The translations under genes and the position numbers were made by a program. Shown in pieces: positions 41,174 to 51,264 of a stretch of 64,000 bases of DNA. Location: the NCBI RefSeq assembly GCF_000092065.1, contig NC_009364.1, forward strand, positions 62,001-126,000, read 5' to 3'. Origin of the DNA: Ostreococcus lucimarinus CCE9901 (lineage: Eukaryota; Chlorophyta; Mamiellophyceae; Mamiellales; Bathycoccaceae). Each line of letters starts with the position of its first letter. Position 1 is the stretch's first letter. Under the pieces are notes generated by a model. That model ran no database searches and had not been told where the DNA came from. It saw only the letters and a list, made by a program, of their open reading frames with translations.

Positions 41174-41911
41174 ATGTCGAGGCGAAGAGGCGCGGGCGCG
41201 AGGACGCGGACGAAGGATGGTGAAGCCGACGCGAGAAAAACGCTCACGGGAAAAACGCTCACGGGACAGACGATGGAATCGCTCACGGATCGCGCGTTCG
41301 CGTACGGGTTCGTCCCGCCGGTGGTGGAGGAATACTTTTTCCGCGGTGGACACCGCAGGGCGCGGTGCGCGCCGCTCGACGCGGGAGTGACGGCGGATGC
41401 GGACGGCGCGAACGCCGGCGAGGAGGCGCCGGAGGAGGACGCGGCGACGCGCGCGGCGATTCGGAGGTTGAATCGAGCGATCATGGCGAGTTGGCGAGAC
41501 GATGGCGACGGTGCTTACGAACCTGATGTTAAGGATGAGTGGACTCGGGTGAAATACGAGTTCGGGGAAGCGTGTGAGGCGGATGACGGTGGAGAGGAGG
41601 AGGATCCCGAGAGCGAGACGGCGCGAGAGCGTCGGTGCGCAAACCGATTGATGGATATGGTGGAAAAGGATGTGCACGCGTGCGTGCCGGCGCTGGAGAT
41701 GATGCAAAGGATGGATCAAAATATAGATGCGTTTGAGGCGTTCGTGGACGATATGGAGCGACGGTTCGCGCTCGGGACGTTACCTAAAAGAGACGTGCTC
41801 GGGGACAAGTATTTGTTTCGATGGCGCTTCTTCGTGCTGAGCGTCTTCGTCCTCTGCATCGCAATCGCGGTCGGTGTCGCGCGTTCGCTCGCTCGGTTGA
41901 TTTTCGGTTGA
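41174..41911 (+). CDS. Tail-anchored protein of unknown function
   Basis: 245 residues, no family recognised. The N-terminus has a short tandem TLTGKTLTGQT; a well-folded-looking YGFVPPVVEEYFFRGGHRR block follows, then an Asp/Glu/Ala-rich linker (about 75-105). The C-terminal half is helical and ends in one membrane helix (FFVLSVFVLCIAIAVGVA) with only seven or so residues beyond it. This gives a cytosolic domain with a C-terminal anchor. The RRCANRLMDMVEKDVHACVP segment has a coiled-coil/SNARE-like look but no zero-layer residue is certain. Confidence 0.7.
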   Translation: MSRRRGAGARTRTKDGEADARKTLTGKTLTGQTMESLTDRAFAYGFVPPVVEEYFFRGGHRRARCAPLDAGVTADADGANAGEEAPEEDAATRAAIRRLNRAIMASWRDDGDGAYEPDVKDEWTRVKYEFGEACEADDGGEEEDPESETARERRCANRLMDMVEKDVHACVPALEMMQRMDQNIDAFEAFVDDMERRFALGTLPKRDVLGDKYLFRWRFFVLSVFVLCIAIAVGVARSLARLIFG

Positions 41912-41984
41912 TTTTGTGAGCGCGTAAATTTTTCATGCGTAACTTTTTCGTAACAATTTCATCGTTTAATTAAAGTCGTTTCGT

Positions 41985-44863
41985 TCAGCCCTTAATCGCC
42001 TTCGAGATGATTTCAAAGAGATTCGGCGACAACTTTTGCGCAAGCAATCGTTCGAGTTGCGCCTTCATCAGGTTTTGGCGATTTTCGTCGTACAACCGCC
42101 ACTTCGTGAATGGTGAAGCCATTCTCGAAGATGCCTGCGGGTTAATGGCGTCGGTTTGCAGCAAAACATCGGCGACGAATTCGTATCCGCTGCCGTCGGC
42201 GGCGTGGAAACCTTCGATGTTGCCGCCGGCGAAGCCGCCAATGAGGGAGTAAAATTTGTTCGGATTCTTCGCGTCGTATACGTCACTCGCCATGAGTCGC
42301 TTCATTTCGTCGATGGCGTTGGCGCCTCCTTTACCGGCATCAGAAGCAACCATGCGAAGCCAAGTGCAACTGACGTTGTTGTCATCCTTCCACTTGTTCA
42401 AAAAGTCATCAAACGCCTTCTTCTTCGCGGCGGAAGAATCGTCGTGTCCGCACAGACCAGTGAGCGCGGAGACGGTATCTGTCATGTTCTTCGCGCTCGA
42501 GTACGCGCTTGCGATGGAGCTAGACACGTCATCACCACCGATAGAGCCCAACATACGAATCGCGTATCCACGCAAGGCACGTCGCGAGACCTGCGGTCCG
42601 TCCACGTCGTACGCCAAACCGGCGGCTTCGGCATCGCAAGTCGCCAACGCCGCCTCGAGCTCGACGCGAGATTCCTTGGCAAACGCGCGAGCAAATGCCT
42701 TGCACACCCTATACGTATTCACCGGATTCACACCAGGGGCGAGATCTTGAATCAACTGGCTAGGTCCAGGAAAATTCAGTGCTTCCTCGACCCACGCACG
42801 ATCGAGGCGATTGGCGGTCGCGTCCTTCACGATCAGACAGCAAGCCGCGGAGTATATCGCCCATGACGGATCCGAAGTAACATCCACATCTTCAATTTTG
42901 AGCGCTTTGTCATCGTTGTGCTTTTTGCACAAGCGAATCAAAATACTCGTCGCAATCTTCTGCGCCGCTTCCCATCGGTTGAATTCATCGCTATCGTTGG
43001 CGAGCAAGAACAACAACTCATCCGTGGTGAGTTCTGGAGTCATCGTGAGCTTGACTGGCGCAGAGAACCCGCGCAAAACGCTCGGCACTGGCTTGGACGT
43101 TATGTTGGTGAAGGTAAACGTCTGTTTGAACTCAGTCAACCGACACACCGCCGTCGTCTTCGTTTCGTCCAAAGTCGCCTCGGCGTCGCCTTCACACTTG
43201 ATATCGCCATCAAGCACCATATCTTTGCCATCTTCGCCGAGCAAACCGACAGCGACGGGAATGAGCTGCGGTAGTTTCTTATCCGCCGCGCCCTTCACAT
43301 CATTCGTCTGTGGTAACGTTTGCGTTAAAGTCAACGCGTACGTTTTCGTGACGGCGTCGTACGTGCCTTCGGCGTTGAGCGCCGGCGTGCCCGCTTGAGA
43401 GTACCAACGCTTGAGCTTTTCAATGTTCGTCGAGTTTGCGTCCGACATGGCTTGGAAAAAGTCCTCCGTCGTCACCGCTTGACCGTCGTGACGCTGAAAG
43501 TACAAGTCCATGCCCTTGCGAAACCCGTCCTTGCCCAAGAGCGTCGAGTACATTCTAATGAGCTCCGAACCCTTCTCGTATACAGTGAGGGTGTAGAAGT
43601 TGTCAATTTTTTGATACGCCTCGGGTCGAACTGGATGCGCGAGCGGCGACGCATCCTCCGCAAACTGCGCCGCACGCAAGTATCTCACGTCTGCGATACG
43701 CTTGACCGCGCGAGAGTGCAAATCGGACGTAAACTCATGGTCTCGGAACACAGTCAGACCTTCCTTGAGCGACAGTTGAAACCAGTCGCGGCAGGTGACG
43801 CGGTTGCCCGTGTAGTTGTGAAAATATTCGTGACCAATGACTCCTTCGATGCGCTCAAACGTCGCATCTGTCGCGCTCTCTTCCGACGCCAACACCAAGC
43901 GAGAATTAAAAATGTTCAAAGACTTGTTTTCCATCGCGCCCATGTTGAAGTCGTCCACGGCGACGATGTTGAACAGATCCAAATCGTACTCCAAACCAAA
44001 GCGATCCTCGTCCCACTTCATCGCTCGCTTCAAGCTTGCCATGGCGAAATCGCATCGATCGATGTTCTTTGCCTGCGCGTAAATCTTGAGCGCCACTTCG
44101 CGACCACTCATGGTCGTGAACGTGTCCTCGACCACCGCTAAATCGCCCGCGACGAGCGCGAACAAGTAGCACGGCTTTCGCCAAGGGTCTTTCCACGTCG
44201 CAAAGTGCGCGCCGTTCGCCGCGTCGCCTGAATCAATCAAATTTCCATTCGAAAGCAACACCGGATACTTGGCCTTATCCGCCGTGATCTTCGTCGTAAA
44301 CACGCTCATGACGTCCGGACGATCGGGATAGAACGTGATGGACCGAAATCCCTCAGCCTCGCACTGCGTGCAAAACGTTCCGCTCGATTTGTACAACCCA
44401 CTCAGTTCCGTGTTATCCTGCGGCTTAAACTTCGTCGTGATCTCCAACTCAAACCTCACGTCGGGCGTGTCTTTGATTATCATCAGCGTGTCGTCCCCAT
44501 CCGCCTCAATCGAGTACCGATCCGCGGGTAACGTCTCGCCGTTCACGCGCGCGCCGAGCAGCTCAAAGAACGGCATCTTCCCGTTCAGCACCAGCCCTCG
44601 CGTGCGGTCGCGTCCTTCGATCGGCGTAATCACCGACATCGCCGTGACGGTGGCGTACTCACCATCGAGCGCGAAATCGAGCGTTACCTGCGCGCGCGCG
44701 CGCGTCAGTCGTCGGTTTTCTTTAATATTTCTCAGAGTTTCAGATCGCATCGCGTCGCGTCGCGTCGCGTCGCGTCGCGTCGGCGCCGCACCTCATCGTA
44801 CGCGTACGGGAACGGGGCGTAATCACTGAGCCTGATTTCTTTGGGTTCGGCGGTGGCCGTCAT
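41985..44863 (-). CDS. Aminopeptidase N (M1 family, PepN type), two exons
   Basis: Zinc metallo-aminopeptidase. Exon 1 is 44863-44792 and exon 2 is 44687-41985; the 104-bp intron begins GTGCGG, has GACTGACGC and ends CGCAG. The phase-0 join gives PYAYDEVTLDFALDGEYAT. 924 residues: GAMENKSLNIFNS (about 273), zinc site HEYFHNYTGNRVTCRDWFQL with the downstream Glu in SLKEGLTVFRD (about 309), and the Ig-like plus helical C-terminal domains of bacterial PepN. Without exon 1 the beta-domain's first strands (IRLSDYAPFPYAYDE) are lost. The intron includes six CGCGT repeats. Confidence 0.93.
44751..44780. repeat. (CGCGT)6 microsatellite in the aminopeptidase N intron
   Basis: Six perfect units, reading ACGCG on the transcribed strand, directly after the donor. 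It occupies nearly a third of the 104-bp intron. Confidence 0.9.
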
Positions 44864-44981
44864 CGCGTCGGGTCGCCGAGTGTGGACGCGGCGGCTGCGG
44901 TCCAACTGTCTCGTCGTTTCCAGATGGTACTACGCGCCGGTACGCGCGTCGGTACGCGCGGGCAATGGGCAATCGTCGTTA

Positions 44982-46022
44982 TTACAGCGCATCGTCGAGA
45001 AGCAGCGCGCGAAGGGGCGCGCGCTCGACGTTTTTATTCTTGAGCGCACCTCGAAGGACGCACGGGATGGGAAGCGCTCGCTCGCGCGCGCGCGACACGT
45101 CCGCGCGAGCGCCGCTCGAGAGGCACGTCAAACCGCCGGCGGCGGACGCTAAACGCAACGCGTCCGCACACGTCGCGTCGCTCGCCATCGCGGCGCAGAA
45201 GGCACCGACAAACGCATCTCCCGCACCGACGGTATCGATGACGGTTTCGTCGTCGCCGAAACGCATCGCTTCGACGCGCGCTTCGTCTTGGGAATTTCCA
45301 TCGCCGTCGCGAACAAACGCCTCGCGAAACGTCAGATCTCGCGTCATCACCAATCGCGCACCAGCCGCGCCCATGGTGTACACAATCGCTCGATTCCGCT
45401 GCGGTCGATCGCTCGCCCGCGTCGGCTCGTCGAGAATCTCGTACGCCTCTGAGATTGCTCGAGCTTCGCTTTCGTTGACGACGACGCAATCCACCTCCTC
45501 TATCAATTCCAACGATATCTCCGTCGCTGGCGCGTAATTCAACACCACGACGCACCGAGGGTTCACCGTTCGCATCATCCGCACCGCGTCTAAGTTTGCG
45601 CTCACCGGAACTTCTCCCTGAAGCGCCAAAACCGCGCTCTCGTCGCCCTCTCTAAAGCGCGCGCGCGCCGCGTCGTTCGCGCCGGCGCACACGACGATCA
45701 TGTTTTCCCCCGACGCGCGCTCGCACAGCACGCACGCGGACCCAGTGGGCAACGCATCGTCGCGCGTGACTTCCCGCGCGATCACGCCCGCGCGCTCGAG
45801 CTGCGCGACGCTAAAATCGTCGTCTCTTCCGACGCGTCCCCAAAAGTGCACTTCGACTTCGACGCCCGCGCGCGCCGCCGCGCACGCCTGATTCGCCCCT
45901 TTCCCGCCCGCGAGCCTGGCGTACGCGCTATCGCCCCCCACGGTCTCGCCCGGGCGCGGAAACGCGTCGACCGCGAACGCGTGGTCGACGTTCACGGAAC
46001 CGAAGACGGAGAGTCGCGGCAT
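44982..46022 (-). CDS. Ribokinase (PfkB family)
   Basis: Phosphorylates ribose to ribose 5-phosphate. 346 residues. Signature 1 is LAGGKGANQACAAARAG; signature 2 is DTVGAGDAFVGAFCAAM with the catalytic Asp. SVFGSVNVDHAF and FPRPGETVGG at the N-terminus are typical of ribokinases rather than fructokinases or adenosine kinases. The frame extends far upstream of the ATG at 46022 as an Arg-rich antisense of the next gene and is rejected. Only 36 bp separate its start codon from that of Esf2/ABT1. It ends 118 bp before the aminopeptidase N start. Confidence 0.92.
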   Translation of the reverse strand: MPRLSVFGSVNVDHAFAVDAFPRPGETVGGDSAYARLAGGKGANQACAAARAGVEVEVHFWGRVGRDDDFSVAQLERAGVIAREVTRDDALPTGSACVLCERASGENMIVVCAGANDAARARFREGDESAVLALQGEVPVSANLDAVRMMRTVNPRCVVVLNYAPATEISLELIEEVDCVVVNESEARAISEAYEILDEPTRASDRPQRNRAIVYTMGAAGARLVMTRDLTFREAFVRDGDGNSQDEARVEAMRFGDDETVIDTVGAGDAFVGAFCAAMASDATCADALRLASAAGGLTCLSSGARADVSRARERALPIPCVLRGALKNKNVERAPLRALLLDDAL

Positions 46023-46058
46023 TGTGACGCTCGGGACAGCGCGCGCCGAGCGTTCGCG

Positions 46059-46919
46059 ATGGGCGCGCGCGCGCGCGCGTCGCGCGACGCGCGCGACGAC
46101 GACGACGCGAACGACGCCGACGTCGACGCGCGCGCGGCGCCGGCGCGGCGCGCGCGCGAAGAAGACGAAGAGACGACCGCCGCCGGGAGCGCAAAGAAAC
46201 CGACGCTCGACGCGAAGGCGCTCGAGCGCGTGCGCGCCGATCACGCGCGACGAGGGGTGGTGTTCCTCGGGACGATCCCGCCGTTCATGAAACCGACGAA
46301 ACTGCGACAGTTGCTGAGCGTGTACGGGGAGACGGATCGAATGTACTTGGCCGCGGAGGACCCGGCGACGCGGGCCAAGCGGAAAAAGTTTGGAGGAAAC
46401 ACGGGGAAGAAATACGTGGAGGGATGGGTGGAATTTCGGAATAAGAAGGATGCGAAACGCGCGGCGGAGATGTTGCACGGGCGGGAGGTCGGAGGGAAGC
46501 GCAGGAGCGCGCATTATTACGATTTGTGGAACATTAAATACCTGCCAAAGTTCAAGTGGGACAACTTGACGGAGGAGATGGAATATCAAAAAGCGCTTCG
46601 AGAGAAGAAGCTGCAGCTCGAGCTGTCGGTGGCGAAGAAGGAGCGAGACTTTTATCTGGCCAAGTTGGATCAAGGCAAGGCGTTGGAGGCGATGAAGGAA
46701 CGGCGGGCAAAACGGCGAGCGGAAGCGGGCGCCGAGGATGGCGAAACCGAGGAGCAGGCCTTGGCGAGATACGAGCGAGAGAAGGCCGAGGAAGACAAGG
46801 CGGAGAGGAAGAAAATTATTCGCACGTTCAAGCAAAAGGCCGTGGAAAACCCGACGTTCGTGGATACGAGTAAGGAACTCGCAAATATGGATTTGCTGAA
46901 GAGCATTTTCACATCGTAA
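46059..46919 (+). CDS. Esf2/ABT1-type ribosome-biogenesis RNA-binding protein
   Basis: Nucleolar factor of the small-subunit processome that works with Dbp8 on 18S rRNA. 286 residues from the ATG at 46059. An acidic/basic N-terminal tail precedes a divergent RRM (RGVVFLGTIPPFMKPTKLRQ, RMYLAAEDPATRAKRKKFGG, YVEGWVEFRNKKDAKRAAEM) followed by the family block HYYDLWNIKYLPKFKWDNLT and a long charged helix. The Has1 helicase elsewhere in the window acts in the same pathway. The gene shares a 36-bp divergent promoter with ribokinase. Confidence 0.9.
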   Translation: MGARARASRDARDDDDANDADVDARAAPARRAREEDEETTAAGSAKKPTLDAKALERVRADHARRGVVFLGTIPPFMKPTKLRQLLSVYGETDRMYLAAEDPATRAKRKKFGGNTGKKYVEGWVEFRNKKDAKRAAEMLHGREVGGKRRSAHYYDLWNIKYLPKFKWDNLTEEMEYQKALREKKLQLELSVAKKERDFYLAKLDQGKALEAMKERRAKRRAEAGAEDGETEEQALARYEREKAEEDKAERKKIIRTFKQKAVENPTFVDTSKELANMDLLKSIFTS

Positions 46920-47009
46920 TCGCGTCGATCGATCGATCGACGTCGCGTGTAACACAAGAAGATAGCTAAAACCCTACAGACCCTACAAGACTAAAGACTA
47001 GCTAAGCAG

Positions 47010-47903
47010 TCACGCGCCCGGCGCCGCCGCTGCCGACGTTATGCGAAAGATGACAATTTCTTTGCCTTCGTCTTCGCTGCGTTGCCGATGGAGCGCCTCC
47101 ACCGAGCAACCGGTGCTCTCAAACTCTCGCACGACTTCATTCGTGTGCGGGAAAGCCTTACCGCTCGACGCATCTTCGGTCGAGCTACGGTCGCGCACGC
47201 TTAGGATGAGTTCGCGGACGCCGCTGCGGAGCAACGTCGAGGACGTCGTCACGAATGGAAGCAAAAGCTCTCGCAACCACACGCACTCAGCCGCGATCAA
47301 AATATCGGCGTCTCGAAACGTGAGCGCCGAATTTTGAAACGGATCACTCGGAATTTCATCCATCCAATTTAGCGTCGCGCGCGACGCGCTTCCCGATCCA
47401 ATCCTCGTCGCGTTCGGCCACGCGCCGAGAAGCTCCGTCGCCGGTCCCGCTCCATTCTGTTCGATATTCCTTCGTATCACGTTCTCGCACACCGCGCGCA
47501 CGTCCGTCAAAAGAACGTGCGCACCGAGCGCCGCGCACGCGAGTCCGCATTCCCCCACGCCCGCGCCCAGCTCCAAGACGCGCTCGCCCCTCCCGAGTCC
47601 CGTTCGCTCCAGGTGCGCCGTCAGCGCCTCCGCGCCCTCCCACACCCTCGCGAACCCAGTCGACGCCGCGACGTCGTACCCATCGTCGAAGAAAAACGGA
47701 TCCACCTCCACGTCCTCGTCCTCGTCCCCGTCGTCGTTCGGCTCGACGTCCTTCATCCCGATGCGCAGTTCGTGCACTTTATGCGACTCCGAACCATCCG
47801 CCGCCCGCTCCCGCACGCGCACGCGCTTCGTCCTGTGCCTGTGTCCGCACCCCGCCCACGCGTCTCGCGCGTCCACCGCCGCGCGCGCGGCGTCGCGCGC
47901 CAT
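47010..47903 (-). CDS. METTL21-like protein lysine methyltransferase
   Basis: Methyltransf_16 family. 297 residues from the ATG at 47903. SAM motif I is VLELGAGVGECGLACAALG, then LLTDVRAVCENVIRRNIEQN and DILIAAECVW, a [DE]-x-x-[YW] type post-II region. The N-terminus RTKRVRVRERAADGSESHKV and an acidic stretch (DDGDEDEDVEVD) precede the fold. An ATG at 48002 is in frame and would add 33 residues, but then it overlaps the biotin synthase ATG on the other strand. Substrate is unknown. Confidence 0.82.
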   Translation of the reverse strand: MARDAARAAVDARDAWAGCGHRHRTKRVRVRERAADGSESHKVHELRIGMKDVEPNDDGDEDEDVEVDPFFFDDGYDVAASTGFARVWEGAEALTAHLERTGLGRGERVLELGAGVGECGLACAALGAHVLLTDVRAVCENVIRRNIEQNGAGPATELLGAWPNATRIGSGSASRATLNWMDEIPSDPFQNSALTFRDADILIAAECVWLRELLLPFVTTSSTLLRSGVRELILSVRDRSSTEDASSGKAFPHTNEVVREFESTGCSVEALHRQRSEDEGKEIVIFRITSAAAAPGA

Positions 47904-48000
47904 CGCGTCGCGCCCTGCGGTCGACGCTTCGAGGATTATCCAACCGCGCGAGGTTTTGTCCCGCGCGCGCCGCGCGTCGTCACTCACGCGCGCGCTCGGC

Positions 48001-49212
48001 ATGCGTCGCGCGCTCGCGGCGATCGCGCGCGGCGGTCGCGCGCGCGCCGTCGCATCGCCGCGCGCCGACGACGTCGCGCTCCTCCGCGCGCGCGATGCGC
48101 CGACGCCGACGCGGACGCCGACGCGACCCTACGCCGCGGCCGCGGACGCCGCGCGCGCGACGGCGCCGCGGCGCGAGCTCGGCGCGGTGTACAACGATTG
48201 GACCAAGGACGAGGTGCGGGCGCTGTACGCGCGACCGCTGCTGGAGCTGGTGTTCGACGCGGCGAAGACGCATCGCATGCACCACGACCCGAGGCAGGTG
48301 CAGCAGTGCACGCTGCTGAGCATCAAGACGGGAGGGTGCCCGGAGACGTGTAATTACTGCGCGCAGAGCTCGTCGTGGAAGGGGGAGACGAAATTGAAGG
48401 CGGAAAAACTGATGGGCGTCGAAGAGGTGATCGAGGCGGCGAAGAGGGCGAAGGAGGCGGGGAGCACGAGGTTTTGCATGGGGACGGCGTGGCGAGGGCC
48501 GAGTCAAGTCGGCGCGGGACAGTTTGAACGCGTCCTGGAGATGACGAAGGAGGTGAGGGACATGGGGATGGAGGTGTGCGCGACGCTGGGGATGTTGACC
48601 CCGGAACAAGCGCTGAAGCTCAAGGATGCGGGGTTGACGGCGTATAATCATAACTTGGATACGAGTCCGGAATATTACGACAAGGTGACCTCGAGCCGCA
48701 AGTACGAGGATCGGTTGAACACGATCGCCGCCGTGCGCGAGGCTGGTATTTCCGTCTGCTGCGGTGGAATTCTTGGTTTGGGCGAAGAGGAGTCGGATCG
48801 GGCGAGTCTGATGACGGTGTTGGCGACGCTTCCCGAGCATCCGGAGAGCGTTCCCATCAACGCGCTGGTGCCCGTGGAGGGAACGCCGTTCAAGGACATG
48901 ACTCCGCCCAGCGGTCTCGAGATGGTGCGCGCCATCGCCGTGGCGCGCATTTTAATGCCCGCCACCGTCGTTCGATTGAGCGCCGGGCGTGTGAACATGA
49001 GCCCGGAGACGCAAGCGTTGTGCTTCATGGCTGGCGCCAACAGCGTCTTCACGGGCGATAAACTCTTGACCACGCCGAATAACGAAAAGAGCGAAGATTC
49101 TTTCTTGTTCGAAGAGCTCGGTCTCGAGGGCCGTCCGGCTTTCGTGCCGTACGCAGCGGGCGCGGCTTCGAGCGATGGAAGCGAGTGGAAACACATGAAA
49201 CACGAGTTGTAA
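48001..49212 (+). CDS. BIOB: Biotin synthase BioB, mitochondrial
   Basis: Radical-SAM enzyme inserting sulfur into dethiobiotin. 403 residues with a basic leader (MRRALAAIARGGRARAV) and a spacer to residue 60. The radical-SAM CxxxCxxC is GGCPETCNYCAQSS (about 113). KEAGSTRFCMGTAWRGP, AYNHNLDTSPEYY, GGILGLGEE and RLSAGRVNMSPETQALCFMA supply the SAM, substrate and [2Fe-2S] sites, including the Arg and Cys ligands. No other Met precedes the conserved core, so the start at 48001 is needed. BIO1/BIO3 partners are not in the window. Confidence 0.95.
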   Translation: MRRALAAIARGGRARAVASPRADDVALLRARDAPTPTRTPTRPYAAAADAARATAPRRELGAVYNDWTKDEVRALYARPLLELVFDAAKTHRMHHDPRQVQQCTLLSIKTGGCPETCNYCAQSSSWKGETKLKAEKLMGVEEVIEAAKRAKEAGSTRFCMGTAWRGPSQVGAGQFERVLEMTKEVRDMGMEVCATLGMLTPEQALKLKDAGLTAYNHNLDTSPEYYDKVTSSRKYEDRLNTIAAVREAGISVCCGGILGLGEEESDRASLMTVLATLPEHPESVPINALVPVEGTPFKDMTPPSGLEMVRAIAVARILMPATVVRLSAGRVNMSPETQALCFMAGANSVFTGDKLLTTPNNEKSEDSFLFEELGLEGRPAFVPYAAGAASSDGSEWKHMKHEL

Positions 49213-49248
49213 TTTTCTGAATTTCTATCTGAGAGTTCATACATCCTC

Positions 49249-50079
49249 CTATCGACCTAACCAACGCGCGAAACGCCTAAAGCGAGCGGCGAAATAATAT
49301 AATTCCTCGTACGCGAACAGCACGACCGGCAAGGTGTAATACGTCGTTCTGTACATCACCAACGCCGAGAGGGACGCAAAAAAACTGCCTTGGATTCCGG
49401 TCAAGTATTGGAAACCGTCCTTCATAAAGTCCAACGCGCTCAGCGCCCAATCACCAGCGCCTACGAGTTTTGCAAACAGCACAAAACCAATCATTCCAAA
49501 CACACTCACGCACATGCACGCCGCGTACGACGAGCAACACGCCAACACAAACATCGCCGCAAACGGGGCGCCGTAAAACCGGATGAAGAATTTCACGACT
49601 TCAAATTTGTTACTATACAGCTCCGCGAACGCCAGCTTCTTGCTGAACGTCCGTCTCCATCGCTCTCGCATCGTGCTCCCGAACGTCTCGTCCGCCCGCG
49701 ACCTGTGGCTGCGATGGAAAGTTCTAAACTCCAGCCCCGCGAGCGCGGCCAACTCTTCCACCGTCGCCGCGCCCCTCGCCGCGAGCGGGACGTCCACCTC
49801 CGCGTCGTCACCGCTCGTCGACGCCCGCGCGCTTTCCCGCTTCTCGCGCGTTCCGACGTCACCGCCTCGGTCACCGTTCCCCACCGCGCGCGTCGTCGAC
49901 GCCGCGAACGCGCGCGCATCCGCGACGCGTCGCCGCGCGTTCGGGACGCTTTGCGCCGCGACTGGAGCTCGCGCGGCGAGCGCGCCGCCGCCGCGCCACG
50001 CGCGCGCGCTCGTCGTCGCGCTCGTTTCGCGCGCGAATCGGGCGAGCGCGCGCGCGAGACGACGCGACGCGGCGGACAT
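49249..50079 (-). CDS. Organelle membrane protein of unknown function
   Basis: 276 residues from the ATG at 50079, which opens a classic amphipathic leader (MSAASRRLARALARFARETS). Residues 30-130 are low-complexity. Then comes KKLAFAELYSNKFEVVKFFI, a hydrophobic segment of about 40 residues (FAAMFVLACCSSYAACMCVS) likely to form two helices, a loop, and another membrane segment near SALVMYRTTYYTLPVVLFAY. The architecture recalls FAM210/DUF1279-type mitochondrial proteins (a short membrane-embedded domain behind a leader), but I am not certain. Only 55 bp separate it from the upstream methyltransferase gene. Confidence 0.6.
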   Translation of the reverse strand: MSAASRRLARALARFARETSATTSARAWRGGGALAARAPVAAQSVPNARRRVADARAFAASTTRAVGNGDRGGDVGTREKRESARASTSGDDAEVDVPLAARGAATVEELAALAGLEFRTFHRSHRSRADETFGSTMRERWRRTFSKKLAFAELYSNKFEVVKFFIRFYGAPFAAMFVLACCSSYAACMCVSVFGMIGFVLFAKLVGAGDWALSALDFMKDGFQYLTGIQGSFFASLSALVMYRTTYYTLPVVLFAYEELYYFAARFRRFARWLGR

Positions 50080-50134
50080 CGCGCAGTGACGCGCGCCGAG
50101 CGTTACTTTATGGTACCAAAGGCGCGGAGTTGGA

Positions 50135-51136
50135 TTAAAAGTCACGCGCGCGCTTCTTCTTGCGCGCCTTCGCCTTGGCGGGATCGAAATAAACCCCCGT
50201 CGTGGTCGTCGTGGACTTTTGCGCGCCTTTGAGCATGGCGCGGACTTTGGGATTCGGGCGCTTTTGCAGGCGCTGTTGTTGAGGCAGCGCCTCGTCGAGC
50301 GCGGGGACGGAGCACGACGAGTGCGCGGCGTACTTTTTAAGCCACCACGCGCGCTGCTGCTGCGCGTCCAGGACGCCCGCGAACTCGATGTACCAAAACG
50401 TCTCGAACGGCGTCGTGCCTTTGGCGCGAATCTCGTGACCCTGACGTCCGGGCGCCCAATACCGGTACGGCTTGGCGTCGTCGGGAATGAGAAACAGCGG
50501 TTTCGCCGCGTCGCCGATGGACGGGGCGTAGTACGATTTCCTGCACACGAAATTCGGCAAAAGCAAAAGCCACGGTTTATTACTGTCGCGACAATACGAC
50601 AAAATTCGCTTGAAATGATCGCCAGAGTACGGAGGATTGGTCACCAGCACGTCGAACTCTGGCGTCGATTTCGTCGCCACCTTTTCGTAAAAGTCCTCAT
50701 TCCGATTGTACACGTTCTCGAACCCGAGGGCGTTGAGGTGGGCCACCATGGAGCCTTCGCAATAATACGGATCGTATATTCGCAGCGTCTTCTTTTCTTT
50801 CTTCATCGCTTTCGCCAGATTAAACAAAAACGGTTCCACGTCGCGGTACGCTCTAAACGGCGTCTCGCAGTGGTCCGCCTCATCCGCGTCCGCGAACGCC
50901 AGCGCCGCCTTCGTCGCCGGCGTGACGACCCCGCTCGACTTCACCGACAGGTGCGCGAGCACTCTCTCGCGCTTCGCGCGCTTCGTCGACTTCGCGCGTC
51001 GCTTCGGTTCCGCCGAGCGCTTTTCGCCCTCGCGCGCGCCGTCGCCCTCGCGCGTCGCGCCGCCCTCGCGCGACGTCGACGACGCCCCACCGCGATTGTG
51101 AGATTTCACGCGCGCGTCCTCGTCGCGCGCGGGCAT
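50135..51136 (-). CDS. SAM-dependent methyltransferase with an NPPY motif
   Basis: 333 residues. After a basic Ser/Arg-rich N-terminus (1-60) the core reads DHCETPFRAYRDVEPFL, RIYDPYYCEGSMVAHLNALG, NRNEDFYE and FDVLVTNPPYSGDHFKRILS. NPPY is the catalytic signature of N6-adenine and some N-glutamine methyltransferases. LLLPNFVCRKSYY and RYWAPGRQGHEIRAKGTTPF follow, and the C-terminus is Lys/Arg-rich (KARKKKRARDF), suggesting nuclear or nucleolar location. Which nucleic acid or protein it modifies is unknown. I could not place it in a named METTL family. Confidence 0.7.
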   Translation of the reverse strand: MPARDEDARVKSHNRGGASSTSREGGATREGDGAREGEKRSAEPKRRAKSTKRAKRERVLAHLSVKSSGVVTPATKAALAFADADEADHCETPFRAYRDVEPFLFNLAKAMKKEKKTLRIYDPYYCEGSMVAHLNALGFENVYNRNEDFYEKVATKSTPEFDVLVTNPPYSGDHFKRILSYCRDSNKPWLLLLPNFVCRKSYYAPSIGDAAKPLFLIPDDAKPYRYWAPGRQGHEIRAKGTTPFETFWYIEFAGVLDAQQQRAWWLKKYAAHSSCSVPALDEALPQQQRLQKRPNPKVRAMLKGAQKSTTTTTGVYFDPAKAKARKKKRARDF

Positions 51137-51264
51137 GCCGCGCGCGCGCGCGACGCCGCGCGCGTCGTTTTAAAGTAAAGTCCCGAGCGCGGCCGAGCAA
51201 CCGTCGACGCACATCGCGCCGCCGCGCGCGCCGCGCGCCGTCGATTCCGCCGACGTCGCGCGCG

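Noticed and set aside
44841-45152. 103-codon plus-strand frame between aminopeptidase N and ribokinase
   Set aside because: Antisense to aminopeptidase N exon 1 and the ribokinase 3' end; no conserved pattern.
46023-46955. Upstream extension of the ribokinase frame
   Set aside because: Antisense of Esf2/ABT1, starts with no family feature; PfkB proteins begin at the ATG at 46022.
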